From NCBI GenBank assembly GCA_937891805.1, contig CALATK010000004.1:1-6853 (forward strand): DNA of 6,853 nt, in the 5' to 3' direction. The notes beneath the pieces are model-generated. The model was not told where the DNA came from and searched no databases. It worked only from the letters and a program-made list of their open reading frames with translations. This DNA is from an uncultured Fibrobacter sp. (GTDB lineage: Bacteria > Fibrobacterota > Fibrobacteria > Fibrobacterales > Fibrobacteraceae). The first letter of the stretch is position 1; every line of letters starts with the position of its first letter. Of this stretch, positions 4,755 through 6,853 are shown one piece after another. Made by a program: the position numbers and the translations under genes.

Positions 4755-5765
4755 ATGATTCGCAACGTAGCCATTATGGGTGCCACCGGCGCCGTCGGCC
4801 AGGAAATCCTCTCCATCCTCGAGGAACGCAACTTCCCGCTGCAGAGCCTCAAGCTCCTCGCCTCCGAACGTAGCGCAGGCAAGGAATTCAAGTTCAAGGG
4901 CGAAACCCTCAAGTGCGAAGTCCTGAACAAGGATTCCTTCAAGGGTATCGACCTGGTGCTCAGCTCCGCCGGTGCAGCGATTTCCCAGGAATTCGCCCCC
5001 ATCGCCGTGGAAAACGGTGCCGTGGTGGTGGACAACACCAGCTTCTTCCGCATGGACCCGAAGGTCCCGCTGGTCGTGCCCGAAGTGAATCCCGAAGACA
5101 TCAAGCTCTACAAGGCTGAAAACGGCGGCAAGGGCATTATCGCCAACCCGAACTGCACGACCATCATGATGGTCGTGGTGCTGAACCCCATCGAGAAGAT
5201 TTCCCACATCAAGAAGATTCACATTTCCTCTTACCAGAGTGCCAGCGGCGCAGGCGCCATCGCCATGGAAGAACTGAAGCAGCAGTACAAGGACATCATC
5301 GAGACGGGCACCACCACCCACATCGCGAAGTTCCCCTTCCAGCTCGCCTACAACGTGATTCCGCAGATCGACAAGATGACGGAAAACGACTACACGAAGG
5401 AAGAAATGAAGATGTTCAACGAAACGCGCAAGATTATGCACTCCGATGTGCGTACCAGCGCTACCTGCGTGCGCGTGAGCTCGCTGCGTTCCCACTCCGA
5501 ATCCGTATGGTTCGAAACGGAACGTCCGGTTTCCGTGGAAGAAATCCGCAACGCTTTGAAGAACGCCCCGGGCGTGACCCTCAAGGACGACCCGCAGAAC
5601 TACGTGTACCCCATGCCGCTGGAAAGCGCCGGCAAGGACAACGTGTTCGTTGGCCGTATCCGCAAGGACCTGGCCGACGACAACAGCAACACGCTGTGGC
5701 TCACCGGTGACCAGATCCGCAAGGGCGCCGCTCTCAACGCCGTGCAGATTGGCGAGATGCTCTAA
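4755..5765 (+). CDS. asd: Aspartate-semialdehyde dehydrogenase
   Basis: A 336-residue protein of normal length for ASADH, which reduces L-aspartyl-4-phosphate with NADPH to L-aspartate-4-semialdehyde, the branch point to lysine/diaminopimelate, threonine, isoleucine and methionine; it acts in the cytoplasm. The Rossmann motif GATGAVGQ is at 9-16. The active-site cysteine is Cys134 in NPNCTT. SYQSASGAG lies at 159-167. The substrate-binding NETRKI region is at 222-227. The catalytic histidine is His247 in VSSLRSHSE. The C-terminal signature IRKGAALNAVQIGE is at 321-334. All key residues are present. AAAGG, overlapping the stop codon of the preceding gene, lies six bases before ATG 4755 and fixes the start. 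It is the last gene of the ssb unit and is followed by a strong bidirectional terminator at 5915-5944. Confidence 0.96.
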   Translation: MIRNVAIMGATGAVGQEILSILEERNFPLQSLKLLASERSAGKEFKFKGETLKCEVLNKDSFKGIDLVLSSAGAAISQEFAPIAVENGAVVVDNTSFFRMDPKVPLVVPEVNPEDIKLYKAENGGKGIIANPNCTTIMMVVVLNPIEKISHIKKIHISSYQSASGAGAIAMEELKQQYKDIIETGTTTHIAKFPFQLAYNVIPQIDKMTENDYTKEEMKMFNETRKIMHSDVRTSATCVRVSSLRSHSESVWFETERPVSVEEIRNALKNAPGVTLKDDPQNYVYPMPLESAGKDNVFVGRIRKDLADDNSNTLWLTGDQIRKGAALNAVQIGEML

Positions 5766-5778
5766 AGGCGAGCGCAGC

Positions 5779-5796
5779 GGGAATGCTTGCATTCCC
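5779..5796. repeat. Perfect hairpin GGGAATGC-TT-GCATTCCC after asd
   Basis: Eight-base perfect arms (or seven with a four-base CTTG loop), 14 bases after the asd stop. No T-run follows, so it is not an intrinsic terminator. Its GGGAAT and ATTCCC arms are repeated in the hairpin at 5864-5883, so the two could pair with each other. Confidence 0.6.
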
Positions 5797-5817
5797 ATTG
5801 CCGAGCCGCCGAGCATC

Positions 5818-5834
5818 GGACTCCGAAGGAGTCC
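5818..5834. repeat. Perfect hairpin GGACTCC-GAA-GGAGTCC
   Basis: Seven-base perfect arms with a three-base GAA loop, followed by AAATTTTGGCC, an AT step and a TTGGCCAA palindrome (5840-5847). It is the second of five stem-loops in the asd 3' region. No gene function is implied; it may belong to an intergenic repeat family of this genome. Confidence 0.55.
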
Positions 5835-5863
5835 AAATTTTGGCCAAGGGCGTGTGATCAAAG

Positions 5864-5883
5864 ATTCCCGCCTTCGCGGGAAT
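5864..5883. repeat. dRS3-like inverted repeat ATTCCC-N8-GGGAAT
   Basis: ATTCCCGCCTTCGCGGGAAT has 8-bp perfect arms around CTTC and fits exactly the Neisseria dRS3 pattern ATTCCC-N8-GGGAAT. Followed by GACGAA, it belongs to the widespread bacterial repeat whose accidental translations give peptides such as RLRGNDE and VIPAKAGI; both can be read here. In Neisseria, dRS3 copies are targets for prophage insertion and scaffold larger repeat arrays. A single copy is seen here. Confidence 0.65.
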
Positions 5884-5914
5884 GACGAATAACCACATCG
5901 CTATTACAAGCATC

Positions 5915-5944
5915 AAAAAGCCGTCCCGAAAAGGACGGCTTTTT
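5915..5944. terminator. Bidirectional intrinsic terminator between asd and the aminopeptidase
   Basis: AAAAAGCCGTCC (5915-5926) and GGACGGCTTTTT (5933-5944) are perfect 12-bp arms around the six-base loop CGAAAA. The stem has a GC core and gives a U-run in either direction, so it can end the plus-strand ssb-asd transcript and the minus-strand aminopeptidase transcript. Confidence 0.88.
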
Positions 5945-5950
5945 CTCAGG

Positions 5951-5970
5951 ATGACGCAAAGCGTCATTTT
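5951..5970 (+). terminator. Second short hairpin with T-run, overlapping the aminopeptidase stop
   Basis: ATGACGC (5951-5957) and GCGTCAT (5961-5967) pair perfectly around AAA, and the T-run extends to 5970. It could act as a back-up terminator for plus-strand transcripts. It overlaps the last codon and the TGA stop (5964-5966) of the minus-strand gene. Confidence 0.4.
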
Positions 5971-6853
5971 CCCAGTTGGTCCGGGTTCAGGCACTTTAGT
6001 TCATCAACGACGAACAAGCCGTCCTTGCGGATGAGCTTGTCGTCGAACCAAATTTCGCCACCGCCGTATTCCGGGCGCATAATCAGCACCAGGTCCCAAT
6101 GGATAGAACTGACGTTCCCGTTTGGCGCTTCTTCGTAGCAGCGACCCGGCGTAAAGTGTATAGAACCCGCAATCTTTTCGTCAAAGAGAATGTCACACAT
6201 GGGAGCGTTCACAAACGGGTTGAAACCGACCGCAAACTCCCCCACATAACGGGCTCCCTCATCGGTATCGAACAGGGCATTCATGGCCACATTGTCACCG
6301 GATTCGCAAGTGGCGTTCACAATCTTGCCATCCTTGAATTCCAGGCGGATGTTGCTGAAATACTTACCATCGTAAAGGGTGGGCGTATTGTACTGAATGA
6401 CTCCGTTTACACTGTTCCGAACCGGGGCCGTATAGACTTCGCCATCGGGGATATTCATGTTACCGCAGCACGGGATAGCCGGAATGTCCTTGATGCTAAA
6501 CGTCAGGTCTGTACCCTTAGCCACAAGACGCACCTTGTCGGTGCGGTTCATGAGGTCCACCAAGTTCTGGGCGGCCTTGGCCATCTTCGGGTAGTCGGCC
6601 AGGCAGGCTTCAAAGTAGAAGTCTTCAAAAGCTTCCGTACTCATCTTGGCGCCCTGGGCCATGGAAGGGTTCGGCCAGCGAAGCACACACCAGCGGGTCT
6701 TATCCACACGGTAATTTAGCACGGGGTCCGTAATCTTGCGGTAACTGAGCATTTGGGCGCTGTCGATATCGCAATTTTCAAGGGCATTGTCAGCTCCGCG
6801 AATGGCGATATAGGCCTGCATTTTCTGCATCTCGGCCAGAGCCAGATCCGCCT
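5964..6853 (-). CDS. M29-family metallo-aminopeptidase, N-terminus beyond window
   Basis: The frame runs leftward from the window edge (two bases, then codons ADLALAE before the Met codon at 6828-6830) to a TGA at 5964-5966, giving 295 visible residues. M29 peptidases have about 370-410, so roughly the first 75-110 are outside. They are cytoplasmic, two-metal exopeptidases that remove N-terminal residues from peptides. Numbering from the Met at 6830, the metal ligands known from thermophilic M29 enzymes appear in order: Glu131 (PDGEVYTAP), Glu198 (YVGEFAVGFNP), His225 (SIHFTPGRCYE), and His244 and Asp246 (SSIHWDLV). The family's NPSMAQGAKMS segment lies at 54-64. All expected ligands are present, so the enzyme is probably active. 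The Met at 6830 is internal, not the true start. It converges with asd and shares the terminator at 5915-5944. Composition matches the GC-rich segment. Confidence 0.92.
   Translation of the reverse strand, partial: ADLALAEMQKMQAYIAIRGADNALENCDIDSAQMLSYRKITDPVLNYRVDKTRWCVLRWPNPSMAQGAKMSTEAFEDFYFEACLADYPKMAKAAQNLVDLMNRTDKVRLVAKGTDLTFSIKDIPAIPCCGNMNIPDGEVYTAPVRNSVNGVIQYNTPTLYDGKYFSNIRLEFKDGKIVNATCESGDNVAMNALFDTDEGARYVGEFAVGFNPFVNAPMCDILFDEKIAGSIHFTPGRCYEEAPNGNVSSIHWDLVLIMRPEYGGGEIWFDDKLIRKDGLFVVDELKCLNPDQLGK

Noticed and set aside
4749..5861. 370-codon minus-strand open frame opposite asd
   Set aside because: Asd on the plus strand has every catalytic motif; the antisense translation is rich in Val, His, Gly and Leu with no recognisable domain.
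5650..5994. Small open frames across the asd 3' region containing RLRGNDE and VIPAKAGI
   Set aside because: These peptides are well-known false translations of the ATTCCC/GGGAAT repeat, not genes.
6099..6719. 206-codon plus-strand open frame opposite the aminopeptidase
   Set aside because: Antisense shadow of a gene with all M29 metal ligands.

Overview
The window looks like two or three unrelated kinds of DNA joined together. From about position 1840 to the end, the sequence is GC-rich (roughly 55% by eye) and encodes an ordinary Gram-negative-like gene set: a DUF1343/NamZ protein, ssb, an unknown membrane protein, asd and an M29 aminopeptidase. Protein style, A-rich Shine-Dalgarno sites (AAAGGA, AAAGG) and a Bacteroidetes-type TAnnTTTG box before ssb suggest a member of the Fibrobacter/FCB group, perhaps a rumen or gut Fibrobacter. 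This assignment comes from recognition, not from a search. From 372 to 1828 the DNA is very AT-rich (about 25-33% GC) with GGA/ATA/TTA codons and GAGGTGA-type ribosome sites, as in low-GC Firmicutes. Positions 1-371 (about 46% GC, GGT/GGC glycine codons) look like a third composition, perhaps a mid-GC Clostridia genome.

Layout: (1) 1-371, minus strand: N-terminal part of a secreted PHP-domain protein. (2) 445-1828, minus strand: a DUF308/HdeD-like membrane protein followed by a TauE/SafE family permease, probably one transcription unit. (3) 1829-1946: the composition boundary, a start-codon remnant with a strong ribosome site, and a 66-bp near-palindrome built from degenerate 7-bp repeats. 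(4) 1947-3044, minus strand: DUF1343/NamZ (GH171-like) protein, probably shortened at its C-terminus. (5) 3045-3284: divergent intergenic region with two more 7-bp-periodic arrays, several hairpins and the likely ssb promoter. (6) 3285-5765, plus strand: ssb, a four-helix membrane protein of unknown function, and asd, spaced by 3 and 9 bp and so probably co-transcribed. (7) 5766-5963: convergent intergenic region with a chain of perfect stem-loops ending in a strong bidirectional terminator. (8) 5964-6853, minus strand: M29 aminopeptidase, its N-terminus cut off by the window edge.

The ssb-asd unit combines DNA maintenance with entry into the aspartate amino acid and diaminopimelate pathway. 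The DUF1343 protein would act on peptidoglycan sugars and the M29 enzyme on peptides. I see no CRISPR array, tRNA, rRNA, transposase or recognisable defence system. The signals most worth a second look are the sharp boundary at 1829-1844, the 7-bp-periodic non-coding DNA at three places, and the stem-loop chain after asd, which includes an exact match to the Neisseria dRS3 pattern.
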